From Pseudomonas sp. RIT-PI-q (GTDB lineage: Bacteria > Pseudomonadota > Gammaproteobacteria > Pseudomonadales > Pseudomonadaceae), in the NCBI RefSeq assembly GCF_001297125.1, contig NZ_LHPC01000026.1:61200-125199 (forward strand): a stretch of 64,000 nt of DNA, written 5' to 3'. Position numbers and translations under genes: made by a program. Of the stretch, positions 40,391 to 48,924 are shown piece after piece. Position 1 is the first letter of the stretch; each line of letters starts with the position of its first letter. Under the pieces are notes generated by a model that did no database searches, had not been told where the DNA came from, and was given only the letters and a program-made list of their open reading frames with translations.

Positions 40391-41227
40391 ATGGCTTTAG
40401 TCGGGCGCTACAACAGTTTGCAAGTGGTTAAACACACTAACTTCGGTTTATATCTGGACGGTGGCGCGGATGGCGAAATCCTTCTGCCTAATCGTTATAT
40501 TCCCAAAGATATTCCCAGCGAAGATGAAGATTGGCTCAACGTTTTTGTTTATCTGGACAGCGATGACAAACTCATCGCAACTACCGAAAAGCCGAAAGTT
40601 CAGGTCGGTGAATTCGCCAGTTTGAAAGTCGTTGAAGTCAACAGCATCGGCGTGTTCCTGGATTGGGGTCTGCCGAAGGATCTGTTGCTGCCGTACTCCG
40701 AAGAAAAACGCCAGATGACCGCTGGCGAATACGTGGTGGTGCACGTCTACCTCGACAAGCACACCCGCCGCATCACCGCGACCGCACGCCTGGACCGCTA
40801 CCTGGACAAGACCCCGGCCAGCTACACCCCTGGCCAGGAAGTTGATTTGCTGGTTGCCGAAGCCACCGATATGGGCTTCAAGGCAATCATCAACAATAAG
40901 CACTGGGGCTTGATCCACAAGAATGAAATCTTCAAGTTCATGCGCGCCGGTAAAGAAGAGAAGGGCTTTATCAAAGAAGTCCGTACCGACGGCAAGATCA
41001 GCCTGAGCCTGCAACCGGTCGGCGAAGAAGCCGCCACCAGCCTGAACTCGAAGATCCTCGCCAAGTTGCGCGACAACAACGGCAGCCTGCCGGTCAGCGA
41101 CAAGAGCGACCCAACGGTGATCAGCAGCATGTTTGGCGTCAGCAAGGGCAACTTCAAGAAGGCTATCGGTGCGTTGTACAAAAATGGCCAGATCGTCATT
41201 CATGCCGATCGCATCGAACTGAGCTAA
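40391..41227 (+). CDS. CvfB/YitL-type S1 RNA-binding protein
   Basis: The start at 40,391 (MALVGRYNSLQVVKHTNFGL) gives 278 residues. It has tandem S1-like domains (GLYLDGGADGEILLPNRYIP; VGEFASLKVVEVNSIGVFLD; GQEVDLLVAEATDMGFKAII) and a C-terminal winged-helix (SSMFGVSKGNFKKAIGALYK), the layout of CvfB. CvfB binds RNA and influences virulence genes in Staphylococcus; in Pseudomonas the role is general RNA binding by inference. A REP palindrome follows as a terminator. Confidence 0.87.
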   Translation: MALVGRYNSLQVVKHTNFGLYLDGGADGEILLPNRYIPKDIPSEDEDWLNVFVYLDSDDKLIATTEKPKVQVGEFASLKVVEVNSIGVFLDWGLPKDLLLPYSEEKRQMTAGEYVVVHVYLDKHTRRITATARLDRYLDKTPASYTPGQEVDLLVAEATDMGFKAIINNKHWGLIHKNEIFKFMRAGKEEKGFIKEVRTDGKISLSLQPVGEEAATSLNSKILAKLRDNNGSLPVSDKSDPTVISSMFGVSKGNFKKAIGALYKNGQIVIHADRIELS

Positions 41228-41236
41228 CGCCGACCC

Positions 41237-41319
41237 CTGTAGGAGCTGCGGCAGGCTGCGATCTTTTGATCTTGATCTTCTGAACATCAAAAGATCGCAG
41301 CCTGCGGCAGCTCCTGCAG
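41237..41319. repeat. REP inverted repeat
   Basis: Arms at 41,237-41,270 and 41,286-41,319 pair at all but two bases and contain GTAGGAGCTG and GGCTGCGATCTTTTGAT. It probably ends transcription of the CvfB-type gene. Confidence 0.8.
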
Positions 41320-41496
41320 ACGATCCGTGTCCACGGGCGGATGACGCTGGTGGCAATTTAAAGGTCTCCCTCGGGCTCTTTTTTCTGTCCATTTGGTTAA
41401 TAATCGACAGCCTGATTTTTTCGCCCCGGCCCCCGTGCCGGGGCTTTGCTTTTACTGTCGAGTCACTGCCATGGATTGTGTTGTCGAGGTGTTCCG

Positions 41497-42429
41497 GTGA
41501 GCGTCACCCGGCGTAGCGCCGACGGGTTCGCCCTGCAAGTGATGATCGGGTTGTGCCTGATCTGGGGCGTGCAGCAGGTGATGATCAAATGGGCTGCGCC
41601 GGACATCGCGCCGGTCATGCAGGCCGCCGGGCGCTCGGGCATTTCCGCGTTGCTTGTAGCAATGCTCATCTGCTGGAAGGGTGGTTGGGATCAGGTCGGC
41701 ACTACCTGGCGCGGTGGCCTGCTGGCCGGTGCGTTGTTTGGCCTGGAATTCTTCTTCATTTCCGAAGGCTTGCAACTGACCACGGCGGCGCACATGTCGG
41801 TGTTCCTCTATACCGCGCCGATCTTCACTGCATTGGGTGTTCATTGGCTGTTGCCGAGCGAACGATTGAGGCCCGTGCAGTGGCTGGGTATTTTCCTTGC
41901 CTTCGTCGGGATCGCCTTCGCGTTTGCCGGAGGGGTTTCCTGGGATAACCTCGATCACCGCATGTTGATAGGCGACGCGTTGGGCGTCCTGGCCGGGGCT
42001 TCCTGGGGCGCGACCACCGTAGTGGTGCGCGCTTCACGTCTGTCGGAAGCGCCGGTGACCCTGACCCTGTTCTATCAATTAATCGTCGGGTTCGTCGGCT
42101 TGCTGCTGATCGCGATCCTCAGTGGCCAGGTCACACACGTCAGCCTGACCACTGTCGCGGTGGCCAGCGTGCTGTTTCAGGGCTTGGTGGTGTCGTTCTT
42201 CAGCTATTTGACGTGGTTCTGGTTGCTACGGCGCTATCTGGCGGCGAACCTGGCGGTGTTCTCGTTCATGACGCCGCTGTTCGGCGTCACGTTTGGCGTG
42301 GTGCTGTTGGGCGAAGAGTTGAGCGTCAACTTCGTGATCGGGGCGGTGCTGGTGCTGCTGGGCATCACGTTTGTCAGCGCCGAGCAGTGGGTGCGCCGTC
42401 GCTTGCGCAAAGCCCTCGGCCAGCACTGA
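41497..42429 (+). CDS. EamA/DMT-family transporter
   Basis: The start is GTG at 41,497 after GAGG; 310 residues. Ten hydrophobic segments arranged as two EamA halves: MIGLCLIWGVQQVMIKWAAP, LTTAAHMSVFLYTAPIFTAL in the first, GVLAGASWGATTVVVRASRL and FSFMTPLFGVTFGVVLLGEE in the second. It is an inner-membrane drug/metabolite exporter-type protein; substrate not evident. Neighbours are unrelated. Confidence 0.88.
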   Translation: MSVTRRSADGFALQVMIGLCLIWGVQQVMIKWAAPDIAPVMQAAGRSGISALLVAMLICWKGGWDQVGTTWRGGLLAGALFGLEFFFISEGLQLTTAAHMSVFLYTAPIFTALGVHWLLPSERLRPVQWLGIFLAFVGIAFAFAGGVSWDNLDHRMLIGDALGVLAGASWGATTVVVRASRLSEAPVTLTLFYQLIVGFVGLLLIAILSGQVTHVSLTTVAVASVLFQGLVVSFFSYLTWFWLLRRYLAANLAVFSFMTPLFGVTFGVVLLGEELSVNFVIGAVLVLLGITFVSAEQWVRRRLRKALGQH

Positions 42430-42581
42430 GCGGGCGTCTTGAACTAATGGTCAGGTATTTTGATCAATTCAGTAACAGATCATTGCGACTTTGGGCGAGC
42501 AATGCGTAGGACTTCCGACTATTATCAGTGCGAAGCGGCTACAGAATTCCGGTCGCTCGGCACTACCCTGAAGGGGGCACC

Positions 42582-42713
42582 ATGAAAGAGAAAATCCAAA
42601 ACTGGCTGCACGACCTGGGTGTCGCACTCGGTTTGATCGAACCGCCTCTGCAACCTGTGCCTATTCGCACTGACGACGAACAACGCCGACGCCAGCAGCA
42701 GCGCCGCCGGTAA
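42582..42713 (+). CDS. Small conserved Pseudomonas protein (43 aa)
   Basis: A ribosome site GAAGGGGG precedes the ATG. The protein reads MKEKIQNWLHDLGVALGLIE, then PPLQPVPIRTDDEQRRRQQQ, with an amphipathic helix and a very basic end. Too small for a domain call, but start signals are good and the form is stable in Pseudomonas as far as I recall. Confidence 0.6.
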   Translation: MKEKIQNWLHDLGVALGLIEPPLQPVPIRTDDEQRRRQQQRRR

Positions 42714-42732
42714 GGGCGAAGCGGCCGATGGA

Positions 42733-42892
42733 GCAGCTGTAGCAGCTGCCGAGCTCGCGAGGCTGCGTTCGGCGGCGCAGCCGTCGCAAAACCTGAGTGC
42801 GAGGTAGTCCTGAAAGACCGTGTCTCCTGAATTCACGACTGCTGCGCAGCCGAACGCAGCCTCGCAGGCTCGACAGCTGCTACAGGGAATTG
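42733..42892. repeat. Imperfect REP inverted repeat
   Basis: GTAGCAGCTGCCGAGCTCGC and GCTGCGTTCGGCGGCGCAGC on the left reappear inverted on the right (GCTGCGCAGCCGAACGCAGC ... AGCTGCTACAGGG) around 60 bases. Same REP subtype as the perfect one at 48,737. Confidence 0.75.
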
Positions 42893-42909
42893 CAGCGGTA
42901 CAGGCAAAC

Positions 42910-43161
42910 TCAATGCCGTCCGATCTCCAGTAAAAACCGGCTCAAGTCATTCGCTGTTTTCGCTGTCTTGAGCATCCGGTCTTCTTCGGCCGTAAACGCG
43001 GTCAAACCCAGTTCATCTTCCAGATGGAAGATCAGCTCTTCGATATCTTCTTTATCCAATCCCAACTGCGCCAGGCTGGCGTCGTCGTCGAAGTCATCCC
43101 GACCTTCCAGCAGGCGGCTGATGAAACGATGCACGGCGTCACGCAAAGCGGCTTCTTTCAT
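42910..43161 (-). CDS. Acyl-carrier-protein-like protein without the carrier Ser
   Basis: The 83-residue protein has ACP length and helix order: ASLAQLGLDKEDIEELIFHL, EDELGLTAFTAEEDRML. At the phosphopantetheine site, where ACPs have Asp-Ser-Leu, it reads LGLDKED with no Ser, so it cannot be loaded in the usual way. It may be a regulatory or structural relative of ACP. It lies 55 bases downstream of the MBL-fold hydrolase gene and may share its transcript. Confidence 0.65.
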   Translation of the reverse strand: MKEAALRDAVHRFISRLLEGRDDFDDDASLAQLGLDKEDIEELIFHLEDELGLTAFTAEEDRMLKTAKTANDLSRFLLEIGRH

Positions 43162-43216
43162 GGTTGTTCTTCGAGGGCGTTATTGTTGTTGTCCCTGGGT
43201 CTGAGTACAGCAGGCT

Positions 43217-43942
43217 TCAGCCGTGCAGGCGCTGCCACTCGTCAATCATTGTGCGCAAATGCTCCCCGGAGAAACTTCCGAAATGCCCGCCATGCACCGT
43301 GCGAATCGGCAGCGCGCGCAAGCGTTGCAGGCTGCGGGCGTAATCGTCGAGGTTGGAGTGGTAAGCGTCTTCGATCAGCGGCCCGTCGTAGATGATGTCG
43401 CCGCTGAACAGCGTCTCGGTGGCGGCCTCGTACAAGCTGATGCCGCCCGGTGAATGCCCCGGTGTATGCAGCACTTGCAGCACCCGGTCACCCAGGTCCA
43501 GCACGTCACCTTCTTCAATCAAACCAGTCGCTGGCGCGGCCTTGACCCGATACTCGGCGTAGCACAACGGGCAATCGGGGTGCGCCTCGAACATCTCGTC
43601 GCCGACGAACGCCGTGCTCAAGGTGTTTTCACCGTCCGGCGCGGCCAGGATCTGCGCTTCGGCCGGGTGCACCAGGCGTTCCGGGAATTCGTGATGCCCG
43701 GCAATGTGGTCGAAATGGCAATGACTCGCCACCGCCACCAGCGGCCGCTCGGTGATCCACGGCAATTGTTCGCGCAAGCTCACCAGCCCGGAACCGCTGT
43801 CCAGCAGCAGGTCCTTGTCGCGACCCTGTATGTGCCAGAGGTTGCAGCGATAAAAGGGCCGGATGTACGGCTCGTGAATCAGGCGAATGCCGTCGCTGAG
43901 CTGTTTGACCTCGAACCACTGATCGCGGCTGACGATCTTCAT
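43217..43942 (-). CDS. Metallo-beta-lactamase-fold hydrolase
   Basis: The 241-residue protein has the metal-binding motif SHCHFDHIAGHHEF (HxHxDH), then VLHTPGHSPGGISLY and FSGDIIYDGP, and a final VHGGHFGSF His. All positions for two zinc ions are present. The family includes thioesterases, glyoxalases II and lactonases. Closest in form to glyoxalase-like or quorum-quenching hydrolases; substrate not determined. A terminator separates it from the symporter gene. Confidence 0.85.
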   Translation of the reverse strand: MKIVSRDQWFEVKQLSDGIRLIHEPYIRPFYRCNLWHIQGRDKDLLLDSGSGLVSLREQLPWITERPLVAVASHCHFDHIAGHHEFPERLVHPAEAQILAAPDGENTLSTAFVGDEMFEAHPDCPLCYAEYRVKAAPATGLIEEGDVLDLGDRVLQVLHTPGHSPGGISLYEAATETLFSGDIIYDGPLIEDAYHSNLDDYARSLQRLRALPIRTVHGGHFGSFSGEHLRTMIDEWQRLHG

Positions 43943-43960
43943 AAGCAGTTTCCTTCAGGC

Positions 43961-43998
43961 GAAAAAAAACGGGTGTGGCAACCGACGCCACACCCGTC
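43961..43998 (-). terminator. Rho-independent terminator after the symporter gene
   Basis: Read on the minus strand: ACGGGTGTGGC, a 7-base loop, GCCACACCCGT, then eight T. Stem of 11 perfect pairs (43,969-43,979 with 43,987-43,997). It ends the gbu-linked transcript. Confidence 0.88.
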
Positions 43999-44027
43999 GA
44001 AGAAAGCATCAAGTCGTTATGTTCAGC

Positions 44028-45407
44028 TTAGGCGGCGCTGGCCACGGTTGCTGGACGAGGGGACAGCAAGCTGACCACCACGAAGCTCACGAGGCCTACG
44101 GCGAGGCTGTAGTAGATCGGGGTGTTGGCGTCCATACCGTCCTTGATCATGAACAGCAGCGCGGTGGCAAAGCCCATGCCCATGCTGGCGATAGCGCCGG
44201 CGGTGGTGGCGCGTTTCCAGAAGATTGCACCGATCAGCGGGATCAGCATGCCGCCCACCAACAGGTTGTAGGCCAGGGTCAAGGCACTGATCACGTCGTT
44301 GACCACCAGCGCGATACCCAGCACGGCGATGCCGGTCAGCAGGGTGAACAGGCGGTTGATGCCCAGGCTCGACTGTTTACCGCCGCGCAGTTTCGGCAGC
44401 AGGTCTTCGGTCAGGGTGGTGGCGGCGGCGAGCAGGCCGGCGCTGGCGGTGGACATCATGGCAGCCAGTGCGGCAGCGATTACCAGGCCACGAATACCGT
44501 CTGGCAGGGACAATTTGACGATGGCGGCGAACGCGTTGTTGACGTTGTCCAGGTCCGGGATCAGCACATGAGCGGCCATGCCGATCAGGGCGCAGGCCAG
44601 TCCGTAAACGATGCAATAGATACCGGCAGCAGTACCGGCGACCTGAGCCACTTTGGCGCTCTTGACGGTGAACACACGCTGCCAGATGTCTTGACCGATC
44701 AGGATCCCGAAGAAGTAGATCATGAAGTAGGTGATGATGGTGTCCCAGCCAATCGTGGTGAAGCTGAAGGCGGTTGCCGGCAGTTTCAACACCAACTCAT
44801 CCCAACCACCGACGCGGTACAGGCAGATTGGCAACAGGATGAACATCAGGCCCACGGTCTTGATGACGAACTGGACGATGTCGGTCAGGGTCAGGGACCA
44901 CATGCCGCCGATCGCCGAATAAATCACCACCACACCACCGCCGACCAATACCGACAGCCAGAACGGCAGGTCGAACAGCACTTGCAGTACGGTGCCAATG
45001 GCCAGGATCGAGACCACGCCGATCATCAGCGCATACGCCAGCATGATCACCGCGCTCGCCGAGCGGGCCATCGGGTTGTAGCGTTTCTCCAGCACTTGGG
45101 TAACGGTGTAGATCTTCAGTTTCAGCAGCGGTTTGGCGAGGAACAGGTTCAGCGCCACGATCCCGCAGCCCAGTGCGGCACACAGCCAGAAACCGGAGAT
45201 GCCATGGACGTAGCCCAGGCGCACGGTGCCGACGGTGGACGCACCACCCAGAACGGTGGCGGCCATGGTGCCCATGTACAGGCTTGGGCCGAGGTTACGA
45301 CCGGCAACCAAAAAGTCTTCGTTGGTCTTGGCTTTGCGCATGCCGTAGTAGCCGAGTATCAGCATCGCGGCGGCGTAGATGAGTACGACGAATAAATCCA
45401 ATGCCAT
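44028..45407 (-). CDS. Sodium:solute symporter (SSS family)
   Basis: The 459-residue protein has about 13 membrane segments. FLVAGRNLGPSLYMGTMAAT, LGGASTVGTVRLGYVHGISG, the SSS signature region GLVIAAALAAMMSTASAGLL and AATTLTEDLLPKL support the family. Its gene follows the NCS1 permease gene with a REP palindrome between. P. aeruginosa has the same arrangement of a symporter, an NCS1 permease and gbuA (around PA1418-PA1421 as I recall), so it likely imports guanidinobutyrate or a related compound. Confidence 0.85.
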   Translation of the reverse strand: MALDLFVVLIYAAAMLILGYYGMRKAKTNEDFLVAGRNLGPSLYMGTMAATVLGGASTVGTVRLGYVHGISGFWLCAALGCGIVALNLFLAKPLLKLKIYTVTQVLEKRYNPMARSASAVIMLAYALMIGVVSILAIGTVLQVLFDLPFWLSVLVGGGVVVIYSAIGGMWSLTLTDIVQFVIKTVGLMFILLPICLYRVGGWDELVLKLPATAFSFTTIGWDTIITYFMIYFFGILIGQDIWQRVFTVKSAKVAQVAGTAAGIYCIVYGLACALIGMAAHVLIPDLDNVNNAFAAIVKLSLPDGIRGLVIAAALAAMMSTASAGLLAAATTLTEDLLPKLRGGKQSSLGINRLFTLLTGIAVLGIALVVNDVISALTLAYNLLVGGMLIPLIGAIFWKRATTAGAIASMGMGFATALLFMIKDGMDANTPIYYSLAVGLVSFVVVSLLSPRPATVASAA

Positions 45408-45462
45408 GATGGCGTGTCTCCGATTGTCTTTTTTATGGTGAGGCTGAAATCAATCCCTGTGG

Positions 45463-45590
45463 TGTCTCAATCCCTGTAGGAGCGAGCGGTGCGGCGATCC
45501 GACTTGCCCGCGAAGGGGACGCCTCGGTCTGTCAGGCAGACCGCGTCATCGTTCTTCGCGGGCGAGCCTCGCTCCTACAGGTCATGTGTT
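45463..45590. repeat. REP inverted repeat between symporter and permease genes
   Basis: CTGTAGGAGCGAGCGG and GCCCGCGAAGG on the left, TTCGCGGGCGAGCCTCGCTC and CTACAGG inverted on the right. The arms pair imperfectly. REP of the GCGAGC-type; it can shorten messages from the upstream permease. Confidence 0.75.
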
Positions 45591-45611
45591 GATCACAGGT
45601 AATGCGTTTAA

Positions 45612-47123
45612 TCAGGCGACTTGTCGCACCGACGGTTTAGCGAGCGAATCCGTGCCCTTGCTGCGTGCATCGTTTGGACCGAACACGGTTGCCGATTCCG
45701 GGAACAGGCTCAGCAGCGCCAGGTACACCAGCGACGCCAGGCCAAGGGTGACCGGCAGGCTGATGTCGATGCCGCCGGCCAGATCGCCCAGCACCCCGAC
45801 AAACTGCCCCGGCAGGTTCACAAAGCACAGACCCACCAGTGCGCTCGGGATCCAGGCACCCAGGCCACGCCAGTTCCAGCCGTGGGTGAACCAGTAACGA
45901 CCGCCTTTCTCGCCACGGGTGAAGACTTGCAGGTCATCCGGGCAGTAGAAGCCGCGACGCACGACCAGGCCGATGATCATGATCACCATCCACGGAGTGG
46001 TGCAGGTGATGATCAGCACGGCGAAGGTCGACACGCTCTGCACCAGGTTCGCGGCGAAGCGTCCGATGAAGATGAACGCAATCGACATCACGCCGATCAG
46101 CAGCGTTGCCTTGACCCGCGACAGCACGCGAGGGAACACGCTGGACATGTCCAGCCCGGTGCCATACAGCGACGTGGTGCCGGTGGACATGCCGCCGATC
46201 ACCGCGATCAGGCACACCGGCAGGAAGAACCAGCTCGGCGAGACAGCCAGCAGACCGCCGACGTAGTTGTTGGCGGCGATGTAGTCTGGCGCCTTGATCG
46301 CTACGATGGTGGCGGTCGCAAGACCGAACAGGAACGGGATAAAGGTGGCGATCTGCGAGATCACCACAGCCGCCATGATCCGGCCTTTTGGCGTTTCGCG
46401 AGGGATGTAGCGCGACCAGTCGCCGAGGAACGCACCAAAGGAAATCGGGTTGCTCATGGCTACCAGAGCAGCACCGATAAAGGCTGCCCAGAAACCCGGT
46501 TGCCCCATGCTCACGGTGCCGGCGTAGTTCACATCGAAAGGACCGGCGAAGGCGAAGATGCCCAGCAGGAACAGCAGGCTGGCGCTCCACACCGCGATCT
46601 TGTTGACCCACAGCAGGAAACGGAAGCCATAGATGCACACCGTCAGCACCAGAATCGCGAACAGACCGTAGGCCAGGCCCAGGGTCAGGTCGGTTTCCGG
46701 CAGACCGATCAAGCGTTTGGCCCCACCGATCAGCGCATCACCCGAACTCCACACCGAGAGCGAGAAGAAGGCGATGGCGGTCAATAGCGACAGGAACGAA
46801 CCGACGATCCGCCCGTGCACGCCGAAGTGCGCACCGGAAGACACGGCGTTGTTGGTGCCGTTGATCGGACCGAACAGGCCCATCGGCGCGAGGATCAGCG
46901 AGCCCAGCAACACGCCCAGCACAATCGCCCAGACGCCCGCCTGAAAAGACAGGCCGAACAGCACCGGGAAACTGCCGAGCACGGCGGTGGCGAAGGTGTT
47001 GGAACCACCGAAGATCATCCGGAACAAATCCGTCGGGCCTGCGGTGCGTTCGCTGTCCGGGATCTGTTCGACCCCGTAGGTTTCAATTTGCGTAAGGCTT
47101 TGGTCTTTGTTGTTGTTATTCAT
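45612..47123 (-). CDS. NCS1-family cytosine/purine-type permease
   Basis: The 503-residue protein has 12 membrane segments. GPTDLFRMIFGGSNTFATAV, LAPMGLFGPINGTNNAVSSG, and the cation- and substrate-binding helix ISFGAFLGDWSRYIPRETPK are typical of NCS1 transporters. These import cytosine, allantoin, hydantoin and similar compounds with Na+ or H+. Position downstream of gbuA suggests a guanidino or amino-acid-like substrate. Confidence 0.87.
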   Translation of the reverse strand: MNNNNKDQSLTQIETYGVEQIPDSERTAGPTDLFRMIFGGSNTFATAVLGSFPVLFGLSFQAGVWAIVLGVLLGSLILAPMGLFGPINGTNNAVSSGAHFGVHGRIVGSFLSLLTAIAFFSLSVWSSGDALIGGAKRLIGLPETDLTLGLAYGLFAILVLTVCIYGFRFLLWVNKIAVWSASLLFLLGIFAFAGPFDVNYAGTVSMGQPGFWAAFIGAALVAMSNPISFGAFLGDWSRYIPRETPKGRIMAAVVISQIATFIPFLFGLATATIVAIKAPDYIAANNYVGGLLAVSPSWFFLPVCLIAVIGGMSTGTTSLYGTGLDMSSVFPRVLSRVKATLLIGVMSIAFIFIGRFAANLVQSVSTFAVLIITCTTPWMVIMIIGLVVRRGFYCPDDLQVFTRGEKGGRYWFTHGWNWRGLGAWIPSALVGLCFVNLPGQFVGVLGDLAGGIDISLPVTLGLASLVYLALLSLFPESATVFGPNDARSKGTDSLAKPSVRQVA

Positions 47124-47177
47124 GATCAGCTCCGATCATAAAGGCGCGCTCATCGTGCGTGAGCGTCACCTGTTTGG

Positions 47178-47600
47178 CTAAGGGGTTGGCAGCCCTTCCG
47201 GCAAGGCGGACAAGTGTTCGTGGCAGGCCAGCCAAAGGCCTTGTTGTTCTTGGCCAGACGCTTGTTTCTTGAAAACAATCGTCTCGCGCTCCTGGCTGAA
47301 GTGTTGCTCCCCTTGCATGCGCAGCTCGGTGGCCACGTCATGGATGAAAATCGCCACGTCACCTTGCAGGCTGACGAAGGCGTTGCTTGAGGTGCACGAA
47401 AGCACCTCGAAGCCGTCCTCGGAACGCCAGGTGTCCCACAACGCCTGGTAGGCATCGCGCGACAGCAGGGGCTGTTCGAGGGTGTAGAAGACGAAGCTGG
47501 CATCGGCGCTGAACGCGCCGAAGTAGGCTTCGCGATCGTTACGGGCGAAGGCGGATACCAGATCGGCCGCCGCTTTCAAAACCTGATCACGTTCGGTCAT
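47178..47600 (-). CDS. NTF2/SnoaL-like (DUF4440-type) protein
   Basis: The 140-residue protein has an NTF2-like fold: VLKAAADLVSAFARNDREAY, FSADASFVFYTLEQPLLSRD, VSLQGDVAIFIHDVATELR. It starts 9 bases after gbuA, so the two are co-transcribed. The fold gives small-molecule binding or a minor catalytic role; no catalytic residues are certain. The same small gene accompanies gbuA in P. aeruginosa, as I recall. Confidence 0.72.
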   Translation of the reverse strand: MTERDQVLKAAADLVSAFARNDREAYFGAFSADASFVFYTLEQPLLSRDAYQALWDTWRSEDGFEVLSCTSSNAFVSLQGDVAIFIHDVATELRMQGEQHFSQERETIVFKKQASGQEQQGLWLACHEHLSALPEGLPTP

Positions 47601-47609
47601 GACCCATCC

Positions 47610-48560
47610 TCAGCGGTGGACCACGCCAGGCAGTACGCAGAGCATTTCGTACAGCAGGTTGGCGGCCAGCAGCGAGGTGTTGCCGGTGGTGTCATAAGCG
47701 GGCGAGACTTCTACCAGATCGCAACCGACCAGGTCGAGGCCTTGGCAGCCGCGAACGATTTCAATCGCCTGAATGGTCGTCAGACCACCGATTTCCGGGG
47801 TGCCAGTACCTGGGGCCCAGGCTGGGTCGATGCCGTCGATGTCGAAACTCAGGTACACCGGACCGCCGCCGACTTTCTCGCGAACTTCAGCCATCAACGG
47901 GGCCAGGGACTTGTGCCAGCACTCTTCGGCCTGAACCACACGGAAGCCCTGGTTACGGCTCCAGTTGAAGTCGTCAGCGGTGTAGCCCTGGGCGCGCAGA
48001 CCGATTTGCACGACGCGGTTCGGGTCCAGCAGGCCTTCTTCGACAGCACGACGGAAGGTGGTGCCGTGGGCGATTTTCTCGCCGAACATGTGATCGTTCA
48101 CGTCAGCGTGAGCGTCGATGTGCACCAGGCCGACCTTGCCGTGCTTCTTGTGGATGGCACGCAGGATCGGCAGGGTGATGGTGTGGTCGCCGCCCAGGGT
48201 CAGCGGGATCACATCGTGTTCGAGGATGTTGTCGTAGGATTCTTCGATGATCCGTACGGCATCCAGCAGGTTGAAGGTATTGATCGCCACGTCACCGATG
48301 TCGGCGACCGACAGCGAGTCGAACGGTGCAGCGCCGGTCGCCATGTTGTACGGGCGGATCATCACCGATTCAGCGCGGATTTCACGAGGCCCGAAACGGG
48401 TGCCAGGGCGCAGGGAGGTGCCGATGTCCAGCGGGACGCCGACAAAAGCAGCATCGAGGCCGGCAGCGGTTGGCACATGGGGGAGTCGCATCATGGTGGC
48501 GATGCCGCCGAAGCGCGGCATTTCATTGCCGCCCAGTGGTTGGTGAAGAATCTTGTCCAC
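47610..48560 (-). CDS. gbuA: Guanidinobutyrase (agmatinase family)
   Basis: The 316-residue protein is a member of the ureohydrolases. All manganese ligands are present: GGDHTITLPILRAIH, VHIDAHADVNDHMFGEKIAH, and SFDIDGIDPAWAPGTGTPE. N-terminal HQPLGGNEMPRFGGIATM and the overall match to P. aeruginosa GbuA point to 4-guanidinobutyrate as substrate, giving urea and 4-aminobutyrate in the arginine dehydrogenase/transaminase route. Divergent from the LysR gene gbuR. Agmatinase or guanidinopropionase activity cannot be excluded by sequence alone. Confidence 0.9.
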   Translation of the reverse strand: MDKILHQPLGGNEMPRFGGIATMMRLPHVPTAAGLDAAFVGVPLDIGTSLRPGTRFGPREIRAESVMIRPYNMATGAAPFDSLSVADIGDVAINTFNLLDAVRIIEESYDNILEHDVIPLTLGGDHTITLPILRAIHKKHGKVGLVHIDAHADVNDHMFGEKIAHGTTFRRAVEEGLLDPNRVVQIGLRAQGYTADDFNWSRNQGFRVVQAEECWHKSLAPLMAEVREKVGGGPVYLSFDIDGIDPAWAPGTGTPEIGGLTTIQAIEIVRGCQGLDLVGCDLVEVSPAYDTTGNTSLLAANLLYEMLCVLPGVVHR

Positions 48561-48736
48561 GGGTAGGGCCTCATCGTCGTTGTTTTATTTATGTCGGTGA
48601 CGCCGTTCACGGAAGAGACGGGCACCGCTGTGGGCCGATTCTGCGAAATGTAGTGGCCGGGAAGAATCGCTACGGGCAAATACTTAGTTCAGATTTTTCT
48701 ATACTAATGGCGACGACGGCGATAGACTCCCACAGT

Positions 48737-48889
48737 CCCTGTAGCAGCTGCCGAGCCTGCGAGGCTGCGTTCGGCGGCGCAGCCGTCGTAAATCCTGCGC
48801 ATACGGTTTGTCTGACACACCGCATTGAATGGATTTACGACGGCTGCGCCGCCGAACGCAGCCTCGCAGGCTCGGCAGCTGCTACAGGG
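48737..48889. repeat. Perfect 59-bp inverted repeat (long REP hairpin)
   Basis: The left arm (48,737-48,795) and right arm (48,831-48,889) are exact inverse copies, 59 bases each, with a 35-base spacer. The arms contain CTGTAGCAGCTGCCGAG and GCGTTCGGCGGCGCAGC. It lies between the divergent gbuA and gbuR genes, ending 36 bases before the gbuR start. Confidence 0.93.
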
Positions 48890-48924
48890 ATCTTGTCGTT
48901 GATACGTTTTTGCTGGAGTGCCCC

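Noticed and set aside
44019..45395. 458-codon plus-strand frame opposite the symporter, and comparable frames at 47,616, 50,705, 52,406 and 54,169
   Set aside because: All are antisense shadows of well-supported genes in GC-rich DNA; compositions are His/Gln/Arg-rich and no domain is visible.
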